A DNA stretch of 64,000 nucleotides from Paenibacillus kribbensis (GTDB lineage: Bacteria; Bacillota; Bacilli; Paenibacillales; Paenibacillaceae), in NCBI RefSeq assembly GCF_002240415.1, contig NZ_CP020028.1, forward strand, positions 1,156,001 to 1,220,000. The letters run 5' to 3'. Made by a program: the position numbers and the translations under genes. How positions within the stretch are numbered: the stretch's first letter is position 1; each line of letters opens with the position of its first letter. Below the pieces are notes generated by a model. It did not search any database and was not told the origin of the DNA. It saw nothing but the letters and a program-made list of their open reading frames with translations. Below are positions 33,621-43,033 of this stretch, one piece after another.

Positions 33621-34499
33621 TTAAAATAATTCAAGCTGTTCTGGTCCCTCGTTCTCCTGAGGTGGTTTGCGGGGTGGAAAAGGCTTGGGGTCCATGCCGA
33701 GCAGCGTCATCAGCTGCTTGGCGTTAGCGGCGGCATCTCCTCCCGAATTATTGTTGAAAATAACGCAAATCTCACGGCTCTGCTGCTCCAGCTCCAGCAA
33801 TCTGTCTCTCCATTCGGTCAGTTCCTGTTCATTGTACCGATACAGATAACGAACCTCCCGCCAGTTAGGCGCGGAGCTTTGATTCCAGCCGGATGCATTT
33901 CGTCCGTGGAGACGCACGACCGTCAGGCTGCTGTCTGTAGCCTGCGGCACAATGGGAACAGAGCCCGGTCCGGCCTGCGGCTCGTCACATACGCTGTGTA
34001 TCCAGCCTTCCTCGTGCATGAATGCCAGCGTTCGTTTCCGAAAATCGGGTGTAAACCAGCTTTGATGCCTGAATTCAAGTACGGATGGGACCTTTCCCAT
34101 CCTTTTTTTCGTGTCTCGCAATACGGCTACATTCTCGCGTGTACAGTCGAACCAGGGTGGGTACTGAAACAGTACCGCCTTGAGCTTGCCCGCTTCGCGG
34201 AGAGGCTGTATGGATGCATGCAAGGCTTCATACATTTCATCGGTTGTTTTAAAATAAGGCTGCTTGCCGCGTGTATGTCCGGTCATGCCTTGATAGGCCT
34301 TGACGAGAAATGAAAAGGAGTCAGGGGTTTCGGCCGCCCAGCGCGCCATGCGATCCGTGGGCTGCACCGCATAAAAAGAACTATCCATCTCCACCACCGG
34401 AAAATGGCTGCCATAGACGCTTAATTTTTGATTAGCTTTGGTGCCGATCGGATACAGATCATCGTGATCGCCCCAACCCGTCAGTCCAATTTGAATCAT
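33621..34499 (-). CDS. DUF72-family protein
   Basis: A 292-residue TIM-barrel-like protein of the DUF72/YecE family: IQIGLTGWGDHDDLYP at the start, VEMDSSFYAVQP, VLEFRHQSWF, VRLHGRN and ICVIFNNNSGGDAAANA. Function is not known for the family. Ordinary length, single gene, divergent from the methyltransferase gene. ATG 34499. Confidence 0.9.
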   Translation of the reverse strand: MIQIGLTGWGDHDDLYPIGTKANQKLSVYGSHFPVVEMDSSFYAVQPTDRMARWAAETPDSFSFLVKAYQGMTGHTRGKQPYFKTTDEMYEALHASIQPLREAGKLKAVLFQYPPWFDCTRENVAVLRDTKKRMGKVPSVLEFRHQSWFTPDFRKRTLAFMHEEGWIHSVCDEPQAGPGSVPIVPQATDSSLTVVRLHGRNASGWNQSSAPNWREVRYLYRYNEQELTEWRDRLLELEQQSREICVIFNNNSGGDAAANAKQLMTLLGMDPKPFPPRKPPQENEGPEQLELF

Positions 34500-34752
34500 A
34501 GCTTTGCCGCTCCTTCTTCATGAATACGCTCAAAAGGCGTTCCCATGATACATTTTAATGATAAAATGGAGTGAATCGCATGAAGCTGTTATGAAGTTCC
34601 TATGAAAATTTTAGCTTAAGTATGATTATTGTAACATGTTCCTTATTCAGGATTTTTACAAAATCCTTATTCGTAATGCTTTGGAGTTTCCAGTTTGAGA
34701 AAGCTAATATAATATGTAATAGAGTGAAATGAGCTCATGGAGGAGAAACGAT

Positions 34753-35535
34753 ATGGCAGAATGGTACGAACAAAGCTTTGGGGAAGATTATTTATTGGTA
34801 TATAAGCATCGCGACTTTCAGGGTGCCTATCAGGAAGTGCAGAAAATGATCTCTTGGCTCAAATTACCGCAAGGCTCCAGCGTATTGGATTTATGCTGCG
34901 GTATGGGACGCCATTCGCTGGCACTCGCCGATGCGGGCTATCAGGTGACAGGTGTGGATCTGTCCGGTGTGTTGTTGAGAGAGGCGCATGCTGCTGATCC
35001 CGAAGGACGGGTAAGCTGGCATCAAGGGGATATGAGAGCGGTGCCGCTGGATGAGAGCTTTGACGCGGTGGTGAATTTGTTCACTTCCTTCGGCTATTTT
35101 GAGCAGGATGAAGAGCAGCTTAAAGTATTAAAGGAAATTTATCGATTGTTGAAGCCGGGAGGACGCTTTATCATAGATTATTTGAACCCTGCCTACGTGG
35201 CCCTTCATCTGGTACCGCACTCGTCACGCGAGGATGAAGGGAATTGGATTGAGGAGCATCGGGTGATTGAAGATGGATTTGTGAAAAAACAGATCGCGAT
35301 TCGTTCATCCGCATCGGCTGCGACTGCTGAAACCGCTGCTGGTTTGCATACCGCCGCAGGAGAGGAATCAACTCGTGTGTATCACGAGCGTGTAAAGCTG
35401 TATCCATATGAAAAGTTCCGCGCCTTGCTGGAGCAAGCCGGGCTGTCTGTAGAACAGGTGCACGGAAGCTATAATGAAGATCAATATATCGAGGATGCTT
35501 CGCCCCGAATGATTTTTGTCGGCATGCGGGCTTGA
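34753..35535 (+). CDS. Class I SAM-dependent methyltransferase
   Basis: A 260-residue methyltransferase: VLDLCCGMGRHSLALADAGY (motif I), GVDLSG, DMRAVPLDESFDAVVNLFTSFGYF and LLKPGGRFIIDYLNP. GGAGGAG precedes ATG 34753. Target unknown; the family acts on small molecules. Its stop is 23 bases before the chosen start of the MBL-fold gene, so the two are co-transcribed. Confidence 0.88.
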   Translation: MAEWYEQSFGEDYLLVYKHRDFQGAYQEVQKMISWLKLPQGSSVLDLCCGMGRHSLALADAGYQVTGVDLSGVLLREAHAADPEGRVSWHQGDMRAVPLDESFDAVVNLFTSFGYFEQDEEQLKVLKEIYRLLKPGGRFIIDYLNPAYVALHLVPHSSREDEGNWIEEHRVIEDGFVKKQIAIRSSASAATAETAAGLHTAAGEESTRVYHERVKLYPYEKFRALLEQAGLSVEQVHGSYNEDQYIEDASPRMIFVGMRA

Positions 35536-35558
35536 AACGGAAAGGCGGGTGGAAAGCC

Positions 35559-36569
35559 ATGAAATGGCCAGAGCTTACACCGTGTGAAGGGATAGATGGA
35601 GGCTTTCAGGTCAAAATATCCATGTCCTTTCCGCTGCGTTGGGTGAATAGCTATGTGCTCAAGGGACAGCACGGCTTTACGATTGTAGACCCTGGTCCGC
35701 GCAATCTGTACACAGAGGCAGAATGGGCGCATGTCTTCCAGCAGCTAGGGATGTCCTTGGCGGATATTTCGGACATTGTGGTGACCCATCATCACCCGGA
35801 TCATTACGGATTGGCTGGCTGGATGCAGCAGCAAAGTCAGGCACGTGTACATATGTCAGCTCGAAGCCATCAGGAAGCGATGATGATGTGGGGTGGGCAG
35901 GCATCAACTGCTGCTATGGAGCATACGCTTCCCGCTTTTTTTGTCCGGCATGGCTTTCCTTTGAAGCAGGTGCCCGACTTGGTAGCCCATATGCTGCAGG
36001 CGTATGCGCAAGTGAATCCACAGCCTGTGATTACGATCATTCCTGTTAGGGAGAATGCCTGTTTGGAGCTGGGCGGACGCGGCTGGCTGCCTATTGAGAC
36101 AGGAGGACATGCAGCTGGGCATGTATCCTTGTATGAGCCGAATAGCGGCGTGATCCTGTGCGGCGATGCGGTCTTGCCGCAAATTTCGCCCAATATCAGC
36201 CTGCTGCCGGGAAGTGATGCCCAGCCCTTGCAGTCTTATATAGACGGTTTGCAGCGTCTGGGCGAGCTGGAGGTCGCATGGGCGTATCCGGGGCACCGCA
36301 ATCCGTTTGATTACTTTCATGAACGGACGCAAGCGTTGCTGGCGCATCATGAAGAACGGCTGGAGAAGTTCCAGCAGTTGATTCAGCCAGAGGGGAGCAC
36401 CGCCTACGAGCTATGTATAGCCGTGTTCGGAGGCAAGCTGGGGATTCACCAACTGCGATTTGCTATGTCGGAGACATTGGCTCATCTGGTGGAGCTGGTG
36501 CGCCGTGAGCGGGTTTGGATGAGCGAGACGGAGCAGATTATGCGCTTCTATGCCCTTGGCCGGGACTAG
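35559..36569 (+). CDS. MBL-fold metallohydrolase
   Basis: A 336-residue metallo-beta-lactamase-fold hydrolase: VTHHHPDHYGLAG (HxHxDH metal motif), ETGGHAAGHVSLYEP and LCGDAVLPQ. The C-terminal helical region (HHEERLEKFQQLIQ and on) resembles the winged C-terminus of RNase Z-like hydrolases that act on thioesters or phosphodiesters. TTG 35532 overlaps the upstream stop and is an alternative start; ATG 35559 follows GGGTGGA. Substrate unknown. Confidence 0.88.
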   Translation: MKWPELTPCEGIDGGFQVKISMSFPLRWVNSYVLKGQHGFTIVDPGPRNLYTEAEWAHVFQQLGMSLADISDIVVTHHHPDHYGLAGWMQQQSQARVHMSARSHQEAMMMWGGQASTAAMEHTLPAFFVRHGFPLKQVPDLVAHMLQAYAQVNPQPVITIIPVRENACLELGGRGWLPIETGGHAAGHVSLYEPNSGVILCGDAVLPQISPNISLLPGSDAQPLQSYIDGLQRLGELEVAWAYPGHRNPFDYFHERTQALLAHHEERLEKFQQLIQPEGSTAYELCIAVFGGKLGIHQLRFAMSETLAHLVELVRRERVWMSETEQIMRFYALGRD

Positions 36570-36637
36570 TTACCGAATATAGCCAACAAGACAAAGCAAC
36601 ATGACAAAGCGGCATGCATGCCGGGAAAGAGGCTTCT

Positions 36638-37273
36638 ATGAATCTGCTGCTGCTGGGAGCTACCGGACGCGTAGGGCGGTATATATTGGAGTATGCATTG
36701 GCGGACGGTCATACTGTTACGGTCCTTGTCCGATCACCAGGCAAACTGGAGGAATACGTATTAAAATACGGGACGCAGCTCCGAATGGTACAAGGGGATG
36801 CTACCCGTGCCGAGGATGTAGCGCGAGTGCTGGCGGGTGGGGTGTCGGCTGTCATCAGCGCACTGAATACGGATGGAACCACTACCTTATCCGTGAATAT
36901 CGACCTGCTGATCCGGCACATGCAAAAGCAATCTGTGGCCCGTCTTATTACGGTAGGGACAGCAGGGATTTTGCAAAGCCGTACCGAACCGGGCTTGTAT
37001 CGGTATGAGTCCTCTGACACCCGGCGACGCAGTACCCGTGCGGCAGAGGAACATCGGCGGGTGTACGAATTGCTGCGTGATTCGGCGCTGGACTGGACCA
37101 TTGTCTGTCCAACCTATCTGCCAGACGGTGCGCGGACAGGCATTTATCGTGTGGAAAAAGACTTTTTGCCCGAAGGCGGCTCACAGATTTCCACCGCTGA
37201 TACAGCTGATTTTACCTATCGTCAATGGAAGAGTCACGAATTTATACATGCACGTGTAGGCGTTGCCTATTGA
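36638..37273 (+). CDS. NAD(P)-binding SDR-type oxidoreductase (YwnB-like)
   Basis: A 211-residue atypical short-chain dehydrogenase: MNLLLLGATGRVGRYILEYAL (nucleotide-binding GATGRVG), VLVRSPGK and TIVCPTYLPDGARTGIYRV. Such proteins bind NAD(P) but often lack a clear catalytic Tyr-Lys pair. GAAAGAGG precedes ATG 36638. It follows the MBL gene by 68 bases and probably belongs to the same transcript. Confidence 0.83.
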   Translation: MNLLLLGATGRVGRYILEYALADGHTVTVLVRSPGKLEEYVLKYGTQLRMVQGDATRAEDVARVLAGGVSAVISALNTDGTTTLSVNIDLLIRHMQKQSVARLITVGTAGILQSRTEPGLYRYESSDTRRRSTRAAEEHRRVYELLRDSALDWTIVCPTYLPDGARTGIYRVEKDFLPEGGSQISTADTADFTYRQWKSHEFIHARVGVAY

Positions 37274-37498
37274 TCGTAAAACGCCAAACATAGCTTCATT
37301 TTTAACATTCAGTCAGAGCGCGGTAAGTGTACCTACTTATTTGCGTTCTTTTTTATTTGACAAACCATCAGGGTTAGAATACTATGATTCTTAAAGGAAA
37401 CACTGTTTCTGAAAAATGAGTAAGATCTTACATTGAGTACGGCATGATCTTCAAAGTAGTAATCGTCTTTTAATAAGCAAAAGGAAGTGTATTGAATC

Positions 37499-38131
37499 AT
37501 GGCCGAGTCATCGCAGCCCTATAAAACCTATTCGGAAGTGAAGCTTCAGCAGCAGCAATTGCTCCGTAAAAACGTTATTGATGCCGCATGCATCCTTCTT
37601 GTAGAGGAAGGGCCTGAGTCCGTGACCGTGCGACGGATTGCGCAGAAATTAAGCTGTTCAACCAAAATTATTTACAGTATCTTCGGCAGCAAAGATGGTC
37701 TGGCCAATGAAATGTACCTGGATGGATGTCGGCTGCTGGCGGAAACCTTTCAGCACGTACCTGTTACCGAAGACGTACTCGCTGACCTGGAAGCTTTAAG
37801 CTGGGCGTACTGGGAATTTGCACAGCTTCATTCAGCCTATTACAAAATGATGTTTGGCGGGGCATTATCTGATTTCAAACCGGATGAACAGAGCCTGGAA
37901 GGTACGACAACAGCTCTGTCCCGAATCCTGCAAACTGTCGTACACGCTATGGAGCAGGGCCAATTGGCAGAGCAAGATCCGTTGCTGGTCGTCCGAATGC
38001 TGTGGTCTTCCTTACATGGGGTTATCCATCTGCAATTTGCAGGTCATTTTTCGGATGCAGCTGTGGCCCATGAGATTTATGCATTTACGATGAAGCAGAC
38101 GCTGGCTGCATGTAAGGCCCCTTCATTGTAA
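37499..38131 (+). CDS. TetR-family regulator with WHG-type effector domain
   Basis: A 210-residue repressor: helix-turn-helix VTVRRIAQKLSCSTKIIYSIFGSKDGL at residues about 40-66 (given in part: RRIAQKLSCSTKIIYSIF) and an all-helical C-terminal domain ending WSSLHGVIHLQ. It probably controls the SDR gene 112 bases downstream, the usual arrangement for TetR-SDR pairs (inference). Confidence 0.88.
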   Translation: MAESSQPYKTYSEVKLQQQQLLRKNVIDAACILLVEEGPESVTVRRIAQKLSCSTKIIYSIFGSKDGLANEMYLDGCRLLAETFQHVPVTEDVLADLEALSWAYWEFAQLHSAYYKMMFGGALSDFKPDEQSLEGTTTALSRILQTVVHAMEQGQLAEQDPLLVVRMLWSSLHGVIHLQFAGHFSDAAVAHEIYAFTMKQTLAACKAPSL

Positions 38132-38243
38132 TTATAGGATTTGAAATGTACTGAGGTCGTCATCGTGGATGACTTCAGTTCATTATAGAGCAATGGTAAC
38201 AATGTTTCTAAAATAAAACAAAGATACTATGGAGGTCTTTATC

Positions 38244-39029
38244 ATGTTTATGTATGCAAACAAAACGGCTCTGATCACGGGGGCTTCATCCGGTATTGGC
38301 GAGGCGTTCGCCTATTCGCTCGCAGCTAAGAAATGTAATCTTATTTTGGTGGCGCGCAATGAAACAAAATTAAAGGCGCTGGCCGAAGAGCTTTCTGCGA
38401 AATATAACGTAAAGGCAACCGTGATCGCGCTTGATCTTTCAGCAGCAGGTGCGCCACAAACATTGTATCAGGAGGTCCAAAAGCATCAATTGAAGGTGGA
38501 TCTTTTGATCAACAATGCAGGCTTTGCTACCTATGGTTACTTTGAACAGGTTTCAGGGGAACGTCAGCATGAGGAAATCATGCTTAATGTCGCTGCTTTA
38601 GTAGATATTACACATGCATTTATGCCTGATTTATTACGTAACCGGGATGGAGGTATCATCAACGTCTCTTCCACAGCCGCATTTCAGCCTGATCCGTATA
38701 TGGCCGTGTATGGAGCAACCAAAGCATTTGTGCTTTCCTTTAGTGAAGCGCTTTGGGCCGAAAATCAGAAACGGGGGCTAAAAGTGCTCGCCCTCTGTCC
38801 GGGTGCCACTGAAACCGCATTTTTTGATGTGGTAGGTTCCAATGAAGCTTCTGTGGGTTCCAGAGAAACCCCGCAAAAAGTAGTTCAGAACGCGCTGAAA
38901 GCATTTGAAAAGGGAAGGAGTCACCTGATATCCGGTCGCCAAAACTATTGGGTCGCCCAGGTTTCCAGATTTTTCTCTCGTCAAGCCACATTGGGAATTG
39001 TAGAACGTACGCTTCGACCGCAAAAATAA
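38244..39029 (+). CDS. Short-chain dehydrogenase/reductase (DltE-like)
   Basis: A 261-residue classical SDR: TALITGASSGIGEAFA, LINNAGFATYG, NVSSTAAFQPDPYMAVYGATKAF with the catalytic Ser-Tyr-Lys set, and LCPGATETAFF. GGAGG precedes ATG 38244. Substrate unknown; the sequence is of the general YqjQ/DltE-like oxidoreductase type. Likely regulated by the adjacent TetR protein. Confidence 0.88.
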   Translation: MFMYANKTALITGASSGIGEAFAYSLAAKKCNLILVARNETKLKALAEELSAKYNVKATVIALDLSAAGAPQTLYQEVQKHQLKVDLLINNAGFATYGYFEQVSGERQHEEIMLNVAALVDITHAFMPDLLRNRDGGIINVSSTAAFQPDPYMAVYGATKAFVLSFSEALWAENQKRGLKVLALCPGATETAFFDVVGSNEASVGSRETPQKVVQNALKAFEKGRSHLISGRQNYWVAQVSRFFSRQATLGIVERTLRPQK

Positions 39030-39072
39030 TAGGACTGTAAGTAATAGCAATGCTATCAGACACACTTCATGT

Positions 39073-39110
39073 GCCAGGTCTGATCGGTTCCAAACTATAT
39101 CAGACCTGGT
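39073..39110. terminator. Hairpin between SDR and acetyltransferase genes
   Basis: CCAGGTCTGAT and ATCAGACCTGG arms between two convergent genes; the T-run is short (TATTCCTGTTT). Confidence 0.6.
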
Positions 39111-39137
39111 ATTCCTGTTTACATGAATAATCGCTTG

Positions 39138-39590
39138 CTACTCCAGCCCTCTGGACTCCAGTCCTCGGGAATATAGTAAAATTCCATCCCGTTTCTCCCA
39201 GCCGTTGGCCGACCAAAAGCGTTGCCCTGCCTCATTATGCTCCATCACAAAAAGATGGCATTTATCTATGCCCTCTCGCAGCAAAGCAGATAATGCTTCA
39301 TTCACCAGCAACGGGGCGATTCCTTGACCACGATGCGCTGTGGCAACGCCCAGATGATACAGAAATCCTCTACGACTATCATGTCCTGCCATAATCGTGC
39401 CTATGAGGCTGCCTTCATACTCACAGACAAAGCTAAGTCCTTCATTCCGCTGCAAAAAGCGTGCAATTCGCTCCGGCGAGTCGGCTTCGCTTAATCCCAA
39501 TCCTTCCAGACCGTTCCACAGTACAAAAGCCTGCTCATAATCATCGGCCTTCATCATACGGATTGCATATTTGTCATTTACGTTTGCCAT
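39138..39590 (-). CDS. GNAT-family N-acetyltransferase
   Basis: A 150-residue acetyltransferase. The acetyl-CoA loop is HRGQGIAPLL (motif A Q/RxxGxG/A) after LGVATA, and GTIMAGHDSRRGFLYHL precedes it. AAGAGGAG precedes ATG 39590. Acceptor unknown. Confidence 0.87.
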   Translation of the reverse strand: MANVNDKYAIRMMKADDYEQAFVLWNGLEGLGLSEADSPERIARFLQRNEGLSFVCEYEGSLIGTIMAGHDSRRGFLYHLGVATAHRGQGIAPLLVNEALSALLREGIDKCHLFVMEHNEAGQRFWSANGWEKRDGILLYSRGLESRGLE

Positions 39591-39629
39591 GTCCAGTTCT
39601 CCTCTTACCCTGCATCTATCTGCTGTTTT

Positions 39630-40187
39630 CTAGCGTGTAGTATTCGGTGCGCTTTCTTCCCCAAGCTCCTGTTCACGCTCTGCCTGTTTGCGATGGGCGA
39701 TACGGCTGCTGGCCGAAGCTGCGATAGCGCCTACAATATCGTCCAAAAACGTATGGATTGGCCCGAGGCTTTTATCATTCAGGCGTTCCAGCACGCCCGG
39801 TTTGAGTTTATCAACATAACCGTAATTGGTAAATCCAATGCTGCCGTACACATTCACGATGGAGAAGGCCAGAATTTCATCCACCCCGTATAGTCCCTCA
39901 TCATTCTCAATCATATCCTGCAATGGGGGAAGCAGGGCACCCTGTTCGGCAAGGATATCCAATTGGATGCCGGTGAGCACTGCATTTTGAACCTCGCGCT
40001 TCATCAGGACTTTGTCTACATTTTCAATGCATTCTTCCATTGTCAGGTTTGGGTAATATTTATTCTGTAGCAGCATGACCAGCTCTGCGATTTCAGTCAT
40101 GCTTACACCACGCTTGTGCAGCAATTCACGGGTGGCATCAGCCACCTTTTTACTATTCAGGCTGTAAGGTGCTTTTTTCTTATCCAT
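39630..40187 (-). CDS. Phosphatidylglycerophosphatase A-like protein (YutG type)
   Basis: A 185-residue protein of the PgpA family: KYYPNLTMEECIENVDKVL, YGVDEILAFSIVNVYGSIG, then HTFLDDIVGAIAASASSRIA. Family members dephosphorylate phosphatidylglycerol phosphate in E. coli; the soluble-looking Gram-positive YutG branch has an N-terminal helical part, as here, and its reaction is less certain. Followed by the GNAT gene 39 bases downstream on the same strand. Confidence 0.82.
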   Translation of the reverse strand: MDKKKAPYSLNSKKVADATRELLHKRGVSMTEIAELVMLLQNKYYPNLTMEECIENVDKVLMKREVQNAVLTGIQLDILAEQGALLPPLQDMIENDEGLYGVDEILAFSIVNVYGSIGFTNYGYVDKLKPGVLERLNDKSLGPIHTFLDDIVGAIAASASSRIAHRKQAEREQELGEESAPNTTR

Positions 40188-40338
40188 AAAGCTGTAGTCC
40201 CCTCCTTGTATAGATTCTGATTTTTGTTGCGATTATGACCAGTGTGTCCAGTCTGCTGAAAAAGTAGTTATTTTTTACGCGGGGCTCGTATACATATTAG
40301 TACAATCTGTACAAAATTGTTAGGGAGGAACTTCACTT

Positions 40339-41397
40339 ATGAACCTAAAACACCCATGGCGTATGACTTCTGTAGCAGGGCTGCTGTCGCTGCCCCTGTT
40401 GTTGTCCGGATGCAGTCTTTTCGGCAATGAGTCAGCATCTATTGATCCCCCGCCGTCCACGTTAGAGCAGTCCATGATCAAGGCCGTAAGCGGAAAAGCA
40501 CCTGTGAGCACCGGGCAGCTGAGGGCTGTCTTTCTGCAAGATCATAACGGTTTGCTGGCTCCGGTATCTTTGCCGATTGCTACAGGTGATGTACAGGCAG
40601 ATGCCAAGTCGGCGCTGGAAACACTGGTTGAGGGTGGGCCATATGCCGGATTATTGCCAGAGGGCTTCAAAGGCGTACTGCCTCAAGGTACAGAAGTGAA
40701 GAGTGTGACAGTGGACAAGAACAACAAGCTGGCTGTCGTTGAATTCAATAAATCTTTTGCCAACTATAAGCCGCAGGAAGAACGCAAATTAATGGAAAGC
40801 TTGACCTGGACCCTGACCGACCGCCCCGATATTAAAAACGTGCAGATTTGGATGGATGGCAAAAGACTGAACGAAATGCCCGTTGACGGTACGCCGCTGG
40901 ATCATCCGTTGACACGCGCAGTGGGCATTAATCTGGAGGTCGGTCAGGGTGCGACACCGCTGGATTCCAGTCCGGTCACGGTATATTTTTCATCGTCATC
41001 TCCTGCCGGAGTTCAATATTATGTGCCCGTCACACGGCTGGTCAACCCGGAAAAAGATCGTATCCAGTCCGCGCTGCATCAATTGATTCAAGGGCCGCAA
41101 ACGAAGGACGGATTACAGGAAGTGATGACAGGGGAGACGGCGCTAAAATCAATAGAACGTTCCAAAGACAACGTAATTACGGTGTCACTCTCGGATGATA
41201 TGTTCGCCAAGGGAGAGGCTGTACCTGCGGAATTTCTGGAATCGGTCGTACTGACAGCAGCAGACAATTCGGGGGATGCGGCCAAAACGAAAATTCGGAT
41301 TGAACTGAATGGTGAGAAAAGTGTGATTGGACAAAATAATCAGAACTATGGAGAACCTGTAGCCAAGCCGCAGCACATTAACGAAATTCCTCTTTAA
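40339..41397 (+). CDS. gerM: GerM-family spore lipoprotein with two GerMN domains
   Basis: A 352-residue lipoprotein (LPLLLSGCSLFG lipobox). Two GerMN domains lie in tandem: one around FLQDHNGLLAPVSLP to WMDGKRLNEMP, the second around VYFSSSSPAGVQYYVPVTR to the C-terminus. GerM acts in sporulation and germination in B. subtilis, in joining the engulfment complex components. It sits upstream of rph and the XTP pyrophosphatase gene, the same order as in Bacillus (gerM-rph-ysnA), which supports the name. GGGAGG precedes the ATG. Confidence 0.9.
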   Translation: MNLKHPWRMTSVAGLLSLPLLLSGCSLFGNESASIDPPPSTLEQSMIKAVSGKAPVSTGQLRAVFLQDHNGLLAPVSLPIATGDVQADAKSALETLVEGGPYAGLLPEGFKGVLPQGTEVKSVTVDKNNKLAVVEFNKSFANYKPQEERKLMESLTWTLTDRPDIKNVQIWMDGKRLNEMPVDGTPLDHPLTRAVGINLEVGQGATPLDSSPVTVYFSSSSPAGVQYYVPVTRLVNPEKDRIQSALHQLIQGPQTKDGLQEVMTGETALKSIERSKDNVITVSLSDDMFAKGEAVPAEFLESVVLTAADNSGDAAKTKIRIELNGEKSVIGQNNQNYGEPVAKPQHINEIPL

Positions 41398-41491
41398 GGG
41401 CGGGGAATCGTCCTTGGGGTGCTTTTGCCTGCACACTTTGGTAAAATAAACAATATAAGAACAGGTTGCATACGACGTAGGAGGAAAAAGC

Positions 41492-42253
41492 ATGAGTAGA
41501 TCTAACGGACGAAACGGTGATGAGCTGCGCCCGATAAAATTGACAGCAGGAGTAAATAAATACGCGGAGGGCTCTGTTTTTATAGAGGTTGGCGAGACGA
41601 AAGTCATTTGCACGGCTAGTGTGGAAGAACGCGTTCCACCCTTCATGAAGGGACAAGGAAAGGGCTGGGTGACTGCAGAGTACTCCATGCTTCCGCGGGC
41701 AACTCATAGCCGTAATCAGCGCGAAGCCGCGCGTGGCAAGCTGACGGGCCGTACGATGGAAATTCAGCGTCTGATTGGAAGAGCGTTGCGTTCGGTTGTC
41801 AATTTGCAGGCGCTTGGTGAACGGACCATTACGCTGGACTGTGACGTTATTCAGGCGGACGGCGGAACGCGCACAACCTCAATCACCGGTTCATTCGTAG
41901 CGTTAGCGATTGCGGTCAATAAAATTGCCACCCAGCACAAGCTGCCTGTTTTTCCCATTACGGATTTTCTGGCATCTGTCAGCGTAGGGGTTGTTGGTGA
42001 GAAAGCATTGCTGGATCTGAACTATGAAGAGGATTCCAAGGCCAAAGTCGACATGAATCTGGTAATGACTGGAAGTGGCAAATATGTCGAGCTGCAAGGC
42101 ACCGGAGAAGAAAGTCCATTCGACCGCAACGAATTGGATCAGCTGCTTAGTTTGGGCGAACAAGGAATCTTACAAATGATCGAGCGTCAAAAGGAAGTGC
42201 TCGGACCGATTGCTGATAAGATCGGAGCCGGACGCACAGGGGCTGGAGTCTGA
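41492..42253 (+). CDS. rph: Ribonuclease PH
   Basis: A 253-residue phosphorolytic 3'-5' exoribonuclease that trims tRNA 3' ends. Motifs: [47 protein letters not shown] and [22 protein letters not shown] precedes the ATG. The last base of its TGA stop is the first base of the next ATG. Confidence 0.96.
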   Translation: MSRSNGRNGDELRPIKLTAGVNKYAEGSVFIEVGETKVICTASVEERVPPFMKGQGKGWVTAEYSMLPRATHSRNQREAARGKLTGRTMEIQRLIGRALRSVVNLQALGERTITLDCDVIQADGGTRTTSITGSFVALAIAVNKIATQHKLPVFPITDFLASVSVGVVGEKALLDLNYEEDSKAKVDMNLVMTGSGKYVELQGTGEESPFDRNELDQLLSLGEQGILQMIERQKEVLGPIADKIGAGRTGAGV

Positions 42254-42885
42254 TGCGACTGGATGGCCCGATTGTCATTGTCGCTACCAAGAATAAAGGG
42301 AAGATACGTGAATTTGCACATGCCTTTGCTCCGCTGGGCAAGGAAGTCAAAAGCATGTACGATTACCCCGACATTCCTGATGTCGTTGAGGATGGCAAAA
42401 CCTTTGCCGAGAATGCGCTGAAAAAGGCCAAGGCGGTCGGTGATGCGCTAGGACTGCCCGTGCTGGCCGATGATTCCGGCCTGTGCGTGGACTTGCTGGA
42501 CGGCGCACCGGGCGTATACTCGGCCCGTTATGCTGGAGAAGGTGCCAGCGATCACGAAAACAATATTAAGCTGCTCGATGTTTTAGAATCGAAGCAGCTT
42601 GGTGATGATACAGGACAGCCTTTGCTAAGTCCGGCTCAATTCGTTTGTACCTTGATTCTGTATAATCCTCAGACCGGGGAGACATTGGAATCGACCGGCT
42701 CGGTGGATGGCTGGATTACCACGGAAACTGCAGGCGGCGGCGGATTTGGTTATGATCCGTTGTTTTATTTGCCTGAGTTCGAGAAGACGATGGCCGAGCT
42801 GACGTTGGAACAAAAGCAGGCTATCAGCCATCGAGGGATAGCCCTGCGTAATTTGGCGACCAAGCTGGGGCATTCGCAGGCTTAA
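42253..42885 (+). CDS. rdgB: XTP/dITP diphosphatase (RdgB/YsnA)
   Basis: A 210-residue nucleotide pyrophosphatase that removes non-canonical purine NTPs: VATKNKGKIREFAHAF, ADDSGLCVDLLDGAPGVYSA and GGGGFGYDPLFYLPE. The start overlaps the rph stop by one base (TGATG). Standard length. Confidence 0.96.
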   Translation: MRLDGPIVIVATKNKGKIREFAHAFAPLGKEVKSMYDYPDIPDVVEDGKTFAENALKKAKAVGDALGLPVLADDSGLCVDLLDGAPGVYSARYAGEGASDHENNIKLLDVLESKQLGDDTGQPLLSPAQFVCTLILYNPQTGETLESTGSVDGWITTETAGGGGFGYDPLFYLPEFEKTMAELTLEQKQAISHRGIALRNLATKLGHSQA

Positions 42886-42924
42886 ATTCGTATCATGTTC
42901 AACTATCAGATTAGGCCTATAACA

Positions 42925-42970
42925 ATAAAAGTCTATCCGCAGCTCATCACTTGCGGGTAGACTTTTTCTG
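42925..42970. terminator. Bidirectional terminator after rdgB
   Basis: AAAAGTCTA(T)CCGCA and TGCGG(G)TAGACTTTTT arms, between rdgB and the convergent asparagine synthetase gene. Confidence 0.85.
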
Positions 42971-43033
42971 TTACTCATTCACTCCCAATTACCCGTCGTT
43001 CCTGTTGTGAACTGCTGTAGTTGTTAGCTAATC